DNA from: JAJYSO01 sp964579505
Lineage (GTDB): Bacteria; Bacteroidota; Bacteroidia; Flavobacteriales; Flavobacteriaceae
Reading direction: 5' to 3'
DNA: 64,000 nucleotides
Assembly (NCBI GenBank): GCA_964579505.1
Contig: CAZOGC010000003.1
Location: 62,001-126,000 of the forward strand
In this document: positions 44,954 through 55,700 of the stretch, piece by piece
Position numbering within the stretch: position 1 is the stretch's first letter
Layout of the letters: every line of letters begins with the position of its first letter
The notes under the pieces: model-generated
What the model saw: the letters and a program-made list of their open reading frames with translations, nothing else
Told to the model about the DNA's origin: nothing
Database searches by the model: none
Position numbers and translations under genes: made by a program

Positions 44954-45340
44954 TTAATTGAGCGCAAAAGGAACACTTAACCTAAATTTAGGCACAAAAA
45001 CTTTAAATTTTCGAGTAGAGGTAAAATTGACCATGTTGAAGTGACCATGAATTAACCCAAAAGGAGAAGTGAGCAAGCATCCATTTGAATAGGTGTGAGA
45101 TTCTCCGGGTTTTAGTACCATTTTTTTTCCACTAAGTCCTTTATCTATAGTTGTTTCGCTCTCGCTAAGCACTTCTTTTATGTGCCACCAACGCGAGTTA
45201 AATTGAACAGAATCATTGCTCTGATTCTTGATAGTGATATGGTAACGAAATGCAAAATGAAGCTTACGATCCTTTGTGAAGGTTCCTTGAAAACAGGTCT
45301 TTACCGTTATTTTTATGCCTCTAGTAATTTGCTGAATCAT
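44954..45340 (-). CDS. apaG: ApaG domain protein
   Basis: A 128-residue beta-sandwich protein with the ApaG motifs RYHITIKNQS, QFNSRWWHI and LKPGESHTYSNGCLLTSPFG. ApaG proteins have a fibronectin-like fold and were linked to magnesium/cobalt tolerance and to pyrophosphate binding; the real role is unclear. It is transcribed toward argS. The 232-bp gap to the next gene (45341-45572) shows no feature I can name. Confidence 0.93.
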   Translation of the reverse strand: MIQQITRGIKITVKTCFQGTFTKDRKLHFAFRYHITIKNQSNDSVQFNSRWWHIKEVLSESETTIDKGLSGKKMVLKPGESHTYSNGCLLTSPFGLIHGHFNMVNFTSTRKFKVFVPKFRLSVPFALN

Positions 45341-45572
45341 AGCTTAATTCAAACTCCATTTAAGGAAATTATTCCTTTGCTAAGGTAAACAATATTAACG
45401 CCCAAAATTTTTTTAGTTGACTTTTTTTTGCGAAACAGAGGTTAAATTTTCCTTAAAGTAAAAAAATGGTTTTTACTATCGTCTCTAACTAAGGTGTTTT
45501 CTTCAGTAGATTAATAAGAATTTCGGGTAAATCCTCGTAATTCTTTGTTACTTTTAAGGCAAAAATAAATAG

Positions 45573-46481
45573 ATGAGTGCAGCGGTTAACATTAAAATAT
45601 TAGATGATCGTTTTTTAGATGAATCATCCGTAATTGCAAATTATTTAATAGAATCTGATGAAGGGTTAATCCTTTTAGAAACGGGTCCGGAAACAACTTT
45701 TAAGCATTTACAGGCTGCAATAGCACAAGAAGGTTTTTCTTGGAAAGATGTAAAACACGTACTGCTCACACATATCCATTTTGATCACGCAGGGGCGGCT
45801 TGGAAATTTGCTCAAAATGGAGCTAAAATTTATGTACATCCAATAGGACTTCCACACCTAAACAATCCTGAAAAATTATGGAATTCGGCCAAACGAATCT
45901 ATAAAGATAATATGGATAGGCTTTGGGGTAAAATGGAACCCATTCAAAGAGAATTGCTCGTTTCGGTTGACGATGGCGACACTATAACAATAGGTAATTT
46001 AACCTTTAACGTACATTATACTCCGGGGCATGCCATTCATCATAATGCCTATCAGCTGGGTACAGTCATTTTTACCGGAGATGTGGCAGGGGTACGCATT
46101 CACCAAGGGCCGGTGGTGCCTCCATGTCCACCTCCTGATATTAATCTAAAAGCTTGGAAAAATTCTATTGCAAAATTAAAAAGCCTACACCCTAGTCGTC
46201 TTTATTTGGCTCATTTTGGAGGAGTAGATAATCCGGAAGAGCATTTAAACGCGCTAGAAAAAATATTAGATGATTGGGCTAATTGGATAAAACCTTATTA
46301 TGAGGCTAAGGCATTGCCTGAAGACATAACTCCTAAGTTCGTAGCCTATACCCAACAACAGCTTCGAGATGCCGGCGTTTTAAAAGAAGATCTAATCCGT
46401 TACGAAAAAGGAAATCCGAGTTTTATGTCGGTTACCGGATTGCTTCGTTATTGGAAACTGGTTGAACAAGGAAGAATATAG
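45573..46481 (+). CDS. Metallo-beta-lactamase-fold hydrolase
   Basis: A protein of 302 residues with the MBL metal site H67-I-H69-F-D71-H72 in THIHFDHAG, a further His in YTPGHAIHH, Asp in FTGDVAG and His in LAHFGG. A helical C-terminal part of about 90 residues follows. It is a zinc or iron hydrolase of unknown substrate, e.g. a thioester or lactone; the tail length resembles glyoxalase-II-like proteins. No operon partner. Confidence 0.88.
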   Translation: MSAAVNIKILDDRFLDESSVIANYLIESDEGLILLETGPETTFKHLQAAIAQEGFSWKDVKHVLLTHIHFDHAGAAWKFAQNGAKIYVHPIGLPHLNNPEKLWNSAKRIYKDNMDRLWGKMEPIQRELLVSVDDGDTITIGNLTFNVHYTPGHAIHHNAYQLGTVIFTGDVAGVRIHQGPVVPPCPPPDINLKAWKNSIAKLKSLHPSRLYLAHFGGVDNPEEHLNALEKILDDWANWIKPYYEAKALPEDITPKFVAYTQQQLRDAGVLKEDLIRYEKGNPSFMSVTGLLRYWKLVEQGRI

Positions 46482-46557
46482 GAGAGTATTTGTATAGAAT
46501 CCTAATTTCTAGCTAAATTGCAGCCCTTTTTAAGAACTCACCAAGGCCTATAATTAG

Positions 46558-48405
46558 ATGATTCGACGGTTGAAAAAATTGATTAAGAGCTTTTCAAAAT
46601 ACAGAAAAGCTTTTGTGCATTATCCCTTTCGGAAGTTTAATCTGACAGAGATTGTCTTATTCTGGATAAGAGAACATTTAACCCGTTCACAATTCCTTAT
46701 TCTTTCGGGTATTTTAGTAGGGTTAACAGCGGGTTTGCTGGGGGTGGTGGCTAAAGTGCTCGTACATAAAATTCAGTATTTTATCAATAACATACCATTT
46801 GAAGAACGGATACTGGTATATGCCGTTTTTCCTATTTTGGGGATTGTACTGACTTCGCTTATCGTAAAATATTTTTTTAAAGGAAGAGAAGATAAGGAGC
46901 TGGCTACTATTTTAACAGATATATCAAAAAATAGAAGTAAAATAAGACCCAGTAAAATGTATTCACAAATCATTCAGAGCGCTATTACCATTGGTTTTGG
47001 CGGGTCTGTAGGATTAGAAACGCCTATAGCAATGACCGGCTCTGCGGTTGGGTCTAACTATGCGCAGCGCTACAGGTTGGGATTTAAGGAACGCACATTA
47101 CTCTTAGCTTCGGGGGCTGCTGCGGGTATAGCTTCAGCTTTTGATGCCCCTATTGCGGGGGTTATGTTTGCTTTTGAAATTTTGTTGACCGGCTTAGTTT
47201 TTACGGATTTTATTCCGTTGGTTATTGCCGCTATATGCGGTAGTTTGATGTCTACAGTGATTCTTAATGAAGAAATTTTGTTTCACTTTGTTAACAGAGA
47301 AGCTTTCTATTATGGAAATATTCTCTATTACATTGTACTAGGTGTTTTAGCCGGATTTTATGGACGTTATTATATTGTAGTAGGGCAGTGGGCGCATACG
47401 TTTTTTAGTAGGTTTAAAAAGAAATTTTTGTTGAGAGCGCTTATTGGTGGAGTGCTACTGTCTTTGCTTTGCGTACTGTTTCCCCCACTTTTTGGCGATG
47501 GCTATTTGTATATAAAAGTCTTGCACGATGGGGGTATTGATAGTTTAATTAGCCAAAGTCTATTCAAGTTTATAGAATCACCTACGTTTTTGGTGCTTAT
47601 TTTTTTAGGATTAGCAACACTTATGAAACCGGTAGCTACAGCTATTACATTAAGCTCGGGTGGAAACGGTGGTAATTTTGCTCCTTCTTTGGTGGCGGGT
47701 GGATTATTAGGCTATTTCTTCGGAATTGTATTAGAAGCAATAGGGTTTAGTAGCGTTCCGGTAACCAACTTGATGTTGGTAGGAATGGCGGGGGTAATGT
47801 CTGGGGCAATGTATGCACCGCTAACCGGTATCTTCTTAATTGCAGAAGTAAGTAGTGGATATGATTTACTTATTCCATTGATGATTGTTTCGGTGATGGC
47901 CTACCTCATTAATCACTTTTTCTCCTCGGTACATCCCAATTATAAAAAGTATGCAGACAAAGGAGAAATTTTTACACGCAGACAAGATCAAAATATATTG
48001 GCGCATATTTCCATGCATCGTTGTTTAAATAAAAATTCATTGTCAGTTTGTATTTCAAACACCATGGCAGAAGTGGTAGAGAAGGTGAGAACCAGCAACC
48101 AAAATACCATGGCAGTGGTTGGTGATGAAAACCAATTTTTGGGTATTATAAACCGGCAACAGTTACGCCCTTTCTTATTAGACCAACAATCCACAGAAGG
48201 AGTAAAAATAGGGCAGTTTATTACACATCCTTTGTTTACGGTGTCAGATAATGATTCGGTAATGGATGTTGCCAAAATGTTTGATGAGGCTGATGTGTGG
48301 CAACTCCCATTATTAGATGATAACCGTAAGTTTAAAGGATTTGTAAGCCGGTCGGCAATTCTTAAAAATTATAGATTATTGCTTAGAGAATACTCTGACA
48401 CGTAA
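46558..48405 (+). CDS. ClC-type chloride channel/transporter with CBS domains
   Basis: The 615-residue membrane protein has the ClC core (residues 40-470) with GFGGSVGLETPIAMTG containing the gating Glu, GGNGGNFAPS, and MYAPLTGIFLIAE, and two CBS domains (about 480-605) at the C-terminus. It moves chloride across the inner membrane, either as a channel or in exchange for protons; the GLETP Glu fits an exchanger. CBS domains suggest control by adenine nucleotides. A terminator follows. Confidence 0.92.
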   Translation: MIRRLKKLIKSFSKYRKAFVHYPFRKFNLTEIVLFWIREHLTRSQFLILSGILVGLTAGLLGVVAKVLVHKIQYFINNIPFEERILVYAVFPILGIVLTSLIVKYFFKGREDKELATILTDISKNRSKIRPSKMYSQIIQSAITIGFGGSVGLETPIAMTGSAVGSNYAQRYRLGFKERTLLLASGAAAGIASAFDAPIAGVMFAFEILLTGLVFTDFIPLVIAAICGSLMSTVILNEEILFHFVNREAFYYGNILYYIVLGVLAGFYGRYYIVVGQWAHTFFSRFKKKFLLRALIGGVLLSLLCVLFPPLFGDGYLYIKVLHDGGIDSLISQSLFKFIESPTFLVLIFLGLATLMKPVATAITLSSGGNGGNFAPSLVAGGLLGYFFGIVLEAIGFSSVPVTNLMLVGMAGVMSGAMYAPLTGIFLIAEVSSGYDLLIPLMIVSVMAYLINHFFSSVHPNYKKYADKGEIFTRRQDQNILAHISMHRCLNKNSLSVCISNTMAEVVEKVRTSNQNTMAVVGDENQFLGIINRQQLRPFLLDQQSTEGVKIGQFITHPLFTVSDNDSVMDVAKMFDEADVWQLPLLDDNRKFKGFVSRSAILKNYRLLLREYSDT

Positions 48406-48420
48406 TTTCTTTTCATTTAA

Positions 48421-48448
48421 AAAGCCGCCCATCAAGGCGGCTCTTTAG
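48421..48448. terminator. Terminator between the ClC gene and the basic protein gene
   Basis: AGCCGCC (48423-48429) pairs with GGCGGCT (48436-48442), loop 6, with A- and T-rich flanks on both sides, so it can serve both convergent genes. Confidence 0.8.
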
Positions 48449-48482
48449 TCTTGTATAAATATAAGCAACACTTTATAAATGT

Positions 48483-49670
48483 TTAGTGTCGTCTACTCCT
48501 AGTAGAACGAGTACTTCGTTTATGTGATGTAGAACGACGCTCTACATGTTGCTTTCTCGGTTTTCGGGTTACCCGTTGCGCTTTGGTTTTTTGATGCGAA
48601 CGCTGTGTTTTTCTAACATGGGTACTTCGTTTTACAGTTTGCTTTCTCTGAGCAGGTTTTCTGTAGGTTCGAGTGCGTCGGGTAGTCCTTTTTGTGGGCT
48701 TTCTAACGGTTTGTTTGCGCACCACTTTTTGTGGGTGTCGAGTAACTCGTTGTCTTTTTACCGTTTGTCGGGTATTGTTACGAGTAGCGTTTTGGTTATG
48801 AGCTCTAGTTCTGCGAGAATTATTATTTCGACTAATAATAGATTGTTTACTATTATTTTGTGTAGAATAATGTCTTCTGCTTCGTGTATTACTCACATTG
48901 TGGTTATTTGACCTTTGCGTAGTGCTAGGTCTATAAACGGTAGCTATATTATTTTTAAGTCGGCTTCTTCCGGCTTGTTTAGAATAATTAACCGTATAAG
49001 TTCGTACCCTTTTTCCCGTATGGCTCCTTATAGCTCTTCGGCTAGGACCGGAAACATAAGTGCGATCATTGTTTACATACGTGTTTCTAATAATAGTAGT
49101 GTTGTTAATGATTACCGTATTTCGGTTATGTCTATGATATCTATATATATTGTGTGCATATAAGTTTCGATAAGGAATAAAGGTCCAATATGAACTGGGT
49201 ATATGATGGCGGTGCCCAAAAGAAACACTAATTGAAATACCGGGACGCATAGGAGCCCAGCCATAATAGCCTCCTCCTTGACGCCAAACTACCCATGCAG
49301 GTCCCCACTGACTTCCCGGAATCCAAAACCAGCCATGGTAATTATCATATTCCCATCGGCCATAATGAAAGGCTGCCCATCCCCAAGAATAGTCAGACAC
49401 CCACATGTTACCATAATTGGTGTTAACCCAATGACCATTGGTATAATAAGGTCTGAATCGGCTGTCGACATTAGGAATCCATACTTCTCCATACTGAGGA
49501 TTATTTGCCCATGTTCCATAAGGAGACAAGGCCTCAAAAAATATTTCTATATCAATATTTGGCCCCTGTGTATAGGCAGATGCCTTTTGTGGGGTGAAAG
49601 AAAAAAATAATAGGGAGATTAATACAATACCTCCTATAGCTTTTTGTTTGATGTGATTAAATCGTTTCAT
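48483..49670 (-). CDS. Exported DUF6600-like protein with an extremely basic tail
   Basis: From ATG 49670 the protein has 395 residues: a signal peptide (ending KASA), then a Trp/Tyr/Gly-rich region (about 30-170) with repeats such as WGWAAFHYGRWEYDNYHGW that resemble the DUF6600 family, and a tail (about 195-395) of Arg, Lys, Thr, Ser, His and Asn with many TRxTR-like repeats and almost no acidic residues. It should be a surface or periplasmic protein that could bind nucleic acid, polysaccharide or the envelope; this is inference. An upstream ATG at 49688 adds six residues. Confidence 0.75.
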   Translation of the reverse strand: MKRFNHIKQKAIGGIVLISLLFFSFTPQKASAYTQGPNIDIEIFFEALSPYGTWANNPQYGEVWIPNVDSRFRPYYTNGHWVNTNYGNMWVSDYSWGWAAFHYGRWEYDNYHGWFWIPGSQWGPAWVVWRQGGGYYGWAPMRPGISISVSFGHRHHIPSSYWTFIPYRNLYAHNIYRYHRHNRNTVIINNTTIIRNTYVNNDRTYVSGPSRRAIRSHTGKRVRTYTVNYSKQAGRSRLKNNIATVYRPSTTQRSNNHNVSNTRSRRHYSTQNNSKQSIISRNNNSRRTRAHNQNATRNNTRQTVKRQRVTRHPQKVVRKQTVRKPTKRTTRRTRTYRKPAQRKQTVKRSTHVRKTQRSHQKTKAQRVTRKPRKQHVERRSTSHKRSTRSTRSRRH

Positions 49671-49852
49671 AATATATCTTTTTAGCACACAGTTGATAAA
49701 CTGTACCGTTTTTCAACGCGAATTTTGTATAGTAAAAACAAGAAAGATGCCAAAAAAGAAAAATCCATTTTATGACGATGTAAAAAAGGAGATTATATGG
49801 CTATAAAAATACTGACACACAGTAATTTATAAAATTTATAAAAAATAACCTC

Positions 49853-50929
49853 TTAGGGCTTTATGGCCCATTCGTATGGTTGTGGGTAGCCTATATCTTC
49901 GGCTAATGTTTTAGCAAAAACTAATGGTAAATGTGGGTTGCGCAAACTTTCACGTGCATAGGCCACTAAATCAGCTTGGTGGTTCTGTAAAATGGCTTCT
50001 GATTGCTCGGCTTTCGTAATTAATCCTACACAAGCGGTCGGAATATGAGCTTGTTGTTTGATTTGCGCGGCAAAGGTTACTTGGTAACTAGGTCTTATCG
50101 GAATATTTAGCTTGGCTGCGGATATATTTCCGCCAGTAGAAGTGTCAATTAAATCTACCCCCAGTTTTTTGAGTTGTTTTGCTAGTTGAATAGAATTTTC
50201 TATAGACCAACCTTCTTTCATCCATTCTGTGGCAGAAATGCGTACAAATAAGGGCTTTTCTGAACCCCATTCTGCTTTTACTAATTGTGTAACTTCTAGT
50301 AATAAACGGATGCGATTTTCAAAGCTTCCGCCATAGTTGTCTGTGCGTTGGTTGCTGATAGGTGAGTAAAATTGATGCAACAAATACCCATGTGCAGCAT
50401 GAATCTCTACCACATCGTATCCAATGGCTTTGGCGCGCTTGGTAGCAGCCACAAAATCTTCTTTTACCTTGTTTATTCCGGCGTCGTCTAGGGCAATAGG
50501 TATGTGTTCACTGGGATGAAAAGGAATAGCAGAAGGTGCTACAGTTTGCCAGCCATGGGGCATTTCAGGGTTTATTTCTTTTCTACCTTCAAAAGGAGGG
50601 CGATGACTGGCTTTTCGTCCGGCATGCGCCAATTGAATACCTACTTTAGCTCCTTGAGAATGACAAAAATCAACTACTGATTTTAACGAAGAACGATGCT
50701 CGTCTTTCCATATTCCTAAATCTCTGTAGGTAATTCGCCCTTCGAGAGAAATGGCGGTAGCCTCTTGCATAATCAACCCAAAACCACCCAATGCTCTCGC
50801 ACCGAGATGCGTAACATGAAAATTGGTAGCAAACCCATCTACACCGCTGTACATACACATAGGGGAGACCATCATTCGGTTTTTAAAAACAGTAGTTCGA
50901 ATAGAAAATGGAGAAAAAAGAAGCGCCAT
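49853..50929 (-). CDS. NADH:flavin oxidoreductase of the Old Yellow Enzyme family (YqjM-like)
   Basis: A protein of 358 residues from ATG 50929 (the longer frame starts at 50983). The FMN-binding barrel carries the family segments NRMMVSPMCMYS, QLAHAGRKAS, HAAHGYLLHQFYSP and YGGSFENRIRLLLEV, which are those of YqjM-type ene-reductases. It reduces activated C=C bonds with NAD(P)H. Monocistronic, divergent from fabI. Confidence 0.92.
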   Translation of the reverse strand: MALLFSPFSIRTTVFKNRMMVSPMCMYSGVDGFATNFHVTHLGARALGGFGLIMQEATAISLEGRITYRDLGIWKDEHRSSLKSVVDFCHSQGAKVGIQLAHAGRKASHRPPFEGRKEINPEMPHGWQTVAPSAIPFHPSEHIPIALDDAGINKVKEDFVAATKRAKAIGYDVVEIHAAHGYLLHQFYSPISNQRTDNYGGSFENRIRLLLEVTQLVKAEWGSEKPLFVRISATEWMKEGWSIENSIQLAKQLKKLGVDLIDTSTGGNISAAKLNIPIRPSYQVTFAAQIKQQAHIPTACVGLITKAEQSEAILQNHQADLVAYARESLRNPHLPLVFAKTLAEDIGYPQPYEWAIKP

Positions 50930-51107
50930 GAAAAGAAAATATGCGTTGTTGTTACAAAGATAAACTTTCTTTGGCAGATACATTGCGATGATGAAATTTG
51001 AGAATGAGTAAAATGAAACGAAAAATTAGCATAAGAAGGAAGGGGTGTGCAACCTTGATTTTTATTATCTTTACCACTTTGTAAAATGAAATATCAAATT
51101 CTAAAGT

Positions 51108-51932
51108 ATGGCATATAATTTATTAGCAGGAAAACGCGGAATTATTTTTGGTGCGTTAGATGATCATTCTATTGCTTGGAAAACAGCTGAACGTGTTCAT
51201 GAAGAAGGCGGAAAATTTGTGTTGACAAATGCCCCGGTGGCATTGCGTATGGGAACGCTAAACAGTTTAGCTGAGAAAACCGGTTCGGAAATTATTCCGG
51301 CAGATGCTACTAGTATGGAAGATTTAGAGAGCTTAGTAGATCAAGCTCAAGAAATTTTGGGTGGTAAACTTGATTTTGTATTACATTCTATCGGGATGTC
51401 TGTTAATGTTCGTAAAGGAAAACATTATACTGAAAACAACTACAAGTTTACCGAAAAAGGATGGGATGTATCGGCTCTTTCTTTCCATAAAACTATGCAG
51501 GCTTTATATAAAAAAGATGCAATGAATGAGTGGGGAAGTATTGTAGCATTGACATATATGGCCGCTCAACGTGTTTTCCCGGATTATAACGATATGGCTG
51601 ATAATAAGGCGTATCTAGAATCTATTGCCCGTAGTTTTGGCTATTTCTTTGGTGAAAAACACAATGTGCGAGTAAATACCATATCACAATCACCGACTCC
51701 TACCACCGCTGGGCAAGGCGTTAAAGGGTTTGATGGGTTTATGGCCTACGCCAATGAGATGGCTCCATTAGGAAACGCTACAGCGTTAGACTGTGCTAAC
51801 TATGTGGTAAGTATGTTTTCTGATTTAACGAGAAAAGTTACATTGCAAAACTTATTTCACGACGGAGGTTTTTCTAAAATAGGAGTAAGTGATAAGGTAA
51901 TGAAAGCCTTTGAAGCCGGATTAGAAAAATAA
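51108..51932 (+). CDS. fabI: Enoyl-[acyl-carrier-protein] reductase FabI
   Basis: A 274-residue SDR-fold enzyme with the FabI nucleotide loop GIIFGALDDHSIAW and the HSIGMSVNVRKGKHYT segment, followed by the catalytic YxxMxxxK-type region (YNDMADNKAY) and SFGYFFGEKHNVRVNTISQ. It completes each elongation round of type II fatty acid synthesis. A TATCTTTA box at 51066 is close to the consensus. It faces a small phosphodiesterase 5 bp away. Confidence 0.94.
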   Translation: MAYNLLAGKRGIIFGALDDHSIAWKTAERVHEEGGKFVLTNAPVALRMGTLNSLAEKTGSEIIPADATSMEDLESLVDQAQEILGGKLDFVLHSIGMSVNVRKGKHYTENNYKFTEKGWDVSALSFHKTMQALYKKDAMNEWGSIVALTYMAAQRVFPDYNDMADNKAYLESIARSFGYFFGEKHNVRVNTISQSPTPTTAGQGVKGFDGFMAYANEMAPLGNATALDCANYVVSMFSDLTRKVTLQNLFHDGGFSKIGVSDKVMKAFEAGLEK

Positions 51933-51937
51933 AGATT

Positions 51938-52429
51938 TTATCGATTAAACTCGATGACTTCCAGATTTCCGATGGTTTTTTTATCAATTGTAAAACGAAG
52001 CATTGTTCGCTTTTGATGAAACCCATGTTTGCCAATAGCGCCGGGGTTCATATGAAGTAAAGCCAGTTTTTTATCGTTCATTACTTTTAAGATATGAGAA
52101 TGCCCGCTGATAAATAATTTCGGCGGGTTTTCTTTTATAATCGCCCGGATTTTTGGCGCATATTTTCCGGGATACCCACCAATATGGGTTATCCAAACCG
52201 ATACTTCTTCGCACATAAAACGGTTGTGCAGGGGGTAGGTTTGCCGTACTTTGGTATCGTCTATATTACCGTATACGGCTCTAAAAGTCCTTGTTTTTTC
52301 GAGTGCATCGGCTACACTCATATCGCCAATATCTCCGGCATGCCACACTTCATCAGCTTCTTGCGCATAGGCTAAAATTTTAGCATCTATATAACTATGA
52401 GTATCACTTAACAAAAGAATCTTGGTCAT
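51938..52429 (-). CDS. Metallophosphoesterase, YfcE/MJ0936 type
   Basis: A protein of 163 residues with the five calcineurin-like motifs: LLSDTHSY, HAGDIGD, YGNIDD, ITHIGG and SGHSHI. Small members of this family are phosphodiesterases of unclear natural substrate. The stop is only 5 bp from the fabI stop, convergent. Confidence 0.92.
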   Translation of the reverse strand: MTKILLLSDTHSYIDAKILAYAQEADEVWHAGDIGDMSVADALEKTRTFRAVYGNIDDTKVRQTYPLHNRFMCEEVSVWITHIGGYPGKYAPKIRAIIKENPPKLFISGHSHILKVMNDKKLALLHMNPGAIGKHGFHQKRTMLRFTIDKKTIGNLEVIEFNR

Positions 52430-52633
52430 GGTTGTTTGTACTTTGCCCTCAAAGATAGGCTAAAGTAATTAGCTTTTTTATAATTAACATAAATCCAGTT
52501 GAAGCAGAGTGGGTTTTTAGGTATTTAGGTTAGTAGTAAAAACCACACGAAAGGTTTGTGTAGTAGCGGCGTACTATGGAATTATTTCAATAGGCGTTAT
52601 TAAAAATAATTTAACATTATTATTTAAATTTTG

Positions 52634-52641
52634 TATATTTG
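52634..52641 (+). promoter_or_regulatory. Promoter -7 box (TATATTTG) of the RHS genes
   Basis: TATATTTG matches the consensus; the -33 region is weak. It lies 77 bp before the first RHS gene, in the 289-bp gap 52430-52718, and may drive both large genes. Confidence 0.5.
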
Positions 52642-52718
52642 AATTTAAGCGATAATTTCCCTGTGATATCGACGTAATTCTATAAATAAATAATAGACAG
52701 TATTTTAAAATTATAAAA

Positions 52719-55700
52719 ATGAAGAGCCCTTCAAAACACCCTTATTTAAGTATAATTATTTTAACTCTATTCTATATAAATTGTATTTCAGCACAAATTA
52801 CGCCGCCTTCTTCCGGGCAAGATGAAACGAGTTATAAAAACAGTTTTACTTTTCCGCAAATTATACAATCTTCTCCAACCGTTAGCGGCCTTATGAAAAT
52901 GGAAGAAATTTCATTAAACAAGTATGTAGGCCAACCTACTATAGCGATTCCTTTATTCAATAAAAATATACACGGGTTAAAATATAATTTGGCGCTTCGA
53001 TATCGTGTATCCGGAATTCGCAATACGGAGATGTCGGGATGGGTAGGAACGGGGTGGTTGCTCAACGCAGGAGGTGTAATCTCTAGAACGGTTGTAGGGT
53101 TGCCCGATGAATACAAGAGCATTTTTGGGAAAGGAATAAATTATAGCGGTTTTTTTAATATCCGCAATGTGAATCATCAGTCTTCTCCTGCAAAAATAAA
53201 TCAGAAGCGGTCTTTTTGGTATGCCGCTTTATATGATGACCATCCTCGATTAGATTATGAACAGGATATTTATCAATTTAACTTTTTCGGCCATACCGGA
53301 AAGTTTATTATTGATGTGGAAAATCCTATAACTTCCATAGATACACTTGCTATACCTAAAATAATAAATCAGGATAGCCCATTAAAAATAATGGCTGTTC
53401 ATCAAGGCGATTGGCGTTCAGCTATCGACCGTTTTGAGGTTACGGATGCTAATGGATTTGTTTATGTTTTTAGCACAGTAGAGGTAACAACTACTCATAA
53501 ACATACCATACTTAATTTTCAAAATGGGGCAACGGCTCCTTTAGGGCCGGGAGACCATCGTTTTAATAATATGCAATTTAAATCGGCTTGGAAATTGACA
53601 AAAGTTAAAGATAGTGATGGAAATGTTCTTTTATCTATACAATACCAAGACGTAATAGAGAAGCCTAAATACCCCTCTAATTATGTGCGCAACGAAGTCA
53701 GCCCCGATCAGATTAGGAGAATCGAAAACTATAATGGGAATGCCCCCGGTCAATCATGTAATATTGCATTTTCGCTTTTAAGACCTGAGCTTATCACTAC
53801 TTTTAGAACCCCAACAATCGCTTCAAAAAAAGTTTCTGAGATACACTTTTCAGATGGTGTTCAATTAGATTTTGATCTTGCTGCCGGGCATCCTGAATAT
53901 AGAGAGCAGAAAGGAGCAAAATTACAAAGGATTAAACTGCTAAATTCGACTAACAATACTCCGGTTAGAATTTATAATTTTGATTACAATCAGTCCTTAG
54001 CCAGTCAAAAACAACTTCTTTTTTTAGATACTATTTCTTATGACGATGTACATTATGCTTTTCATTATAAAGATACTGAAAATTTAGCGCCTTTTGGAGA
54101 AGAAAGCACCGATGCTTTTGGCTATTATAGTAGCCATTCTATTGGGTATGGGGGGAATAAACCTTATCGAACGGAGGCGGCTTCAGGGGCGCTGGATAAA
54201 ATTACGTATCCCACGGGAGGAGTCCGTAAATATAATTGGGAGACAAATACGTATAGCTTTAGAGGCGATGATCTTATTCCAAAATCAGAAATATTAAATA
54301 ATCCGGATAATTATTCCGTAACCGCAGAGAATCAAACCCCTTCCTACAATAGTCTGACACATCAAGCAACTCCAAGCCTTATAACGGTTTCTTATGACCA
54401 GACTATTACCTTTAATTTTTCTTTAAATTTTGACCCCGGTTATTATGAGCATAATTATTGGAATATTACTTTTACGGCGAGTAATGACCCTCAAGATAAA
54501 CGTTCTTTTTATTTACGGGATAGACAGACCGGTAAACAAGAAGTTTTTCTAGAAGCCGGCACTTACGGGATTACGCTTGACCCCGGAATAGGGATTGGTC
54601 TTTTTGATCCCAATGATCCTAATCCCTCTATAAAAAAGGCTCATTTAAACTATCATAACAAAACGTTACATAATTCTCTAAACTGGTTTGTGTATGGAGG
54701 CGGGGTGCGTATTCGTTCTATTGCGGATTATGACCATGGTAAATTACAGCGAAAGAAAAATTATAGTTACCAACTAGAAAATCCCCCTGTTCAACCTTCT
54801 AGTTCTTCTATGGGGTTAATAAATACAACGCGTTATTCAAGTGGTTCTTTTGACGGAGAGGAGAGCCGTGTAAGAAAATATGTTATTACCGAACAGCCTT
54901 ATCGGTTTCCCAAAGACTTAAAAATACATTACCAAGTAAAAGAAGTGCTTAACGACTTGGCTGCCCAACTAACCCATGGCTCTTTTATAGGTTATAAAAA
55001 TGTGGCCGTTTATAGAAATGCTAGCGCATTGGAGTCCTCTATTGTTGGAAGTACCCCTAAGCGATCGGTGGTAAAATATACGTATGATTCTCCTATTGAT
55101 TACCCTACTTTTCCTGATTATTACGGGTTTCCTTTTTCGCCTTTACCCAATCGAGATTATAAGAGAGGAAATCTACGTGTAAAAAAAATATATCAAAAAA
55201 CGGAGGATACCAGTTCAATAAGTAACAACCGATTAGTAAAAAAAGAGACTTACGCTTACAATTTTGACGGCATCCCCATCGGTGAATTTGAAAAACCAGT
55301 AGTAACCACTTATCACAATAGAGGAGGAGTGCCACACCAATATTATGCAAAATATTTTAGTACTTATGATGGCTATAAAGATTATATAACGGGCCCTCAT
55401 GTGACCTACCACGATAATCTTCCTTGCTTTATTTCCTGTTTTTTGTGTAATTATGAAATAGAAATAGTTCCCGATGCCCCTTTTATGGGGATGAGCAGGC
55501 AAGAGGTTAATTATAAATCACAATTAACGAAGGTACACACTACGGATTATTTTTATGATAATCAAGACCAAGTACATACCTACCCACAACAAACAGAATA
55601 TACCTATGGGCCTACACACTTTTGGTTAAAAGAAAAAACAACCAAAACCGCCCATGATTCTACCCGTACAGAATACGATTACTCGGGGAATGGGAGTAAT

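Noticed and set aside
48546..49163. Long open frames on the plus strand inside the basic-protein gene
   Set aside because: They mirror the repetitive Arg/Thr codons of the real minus-strand gene, which has a signal peptide and a family-like domain.
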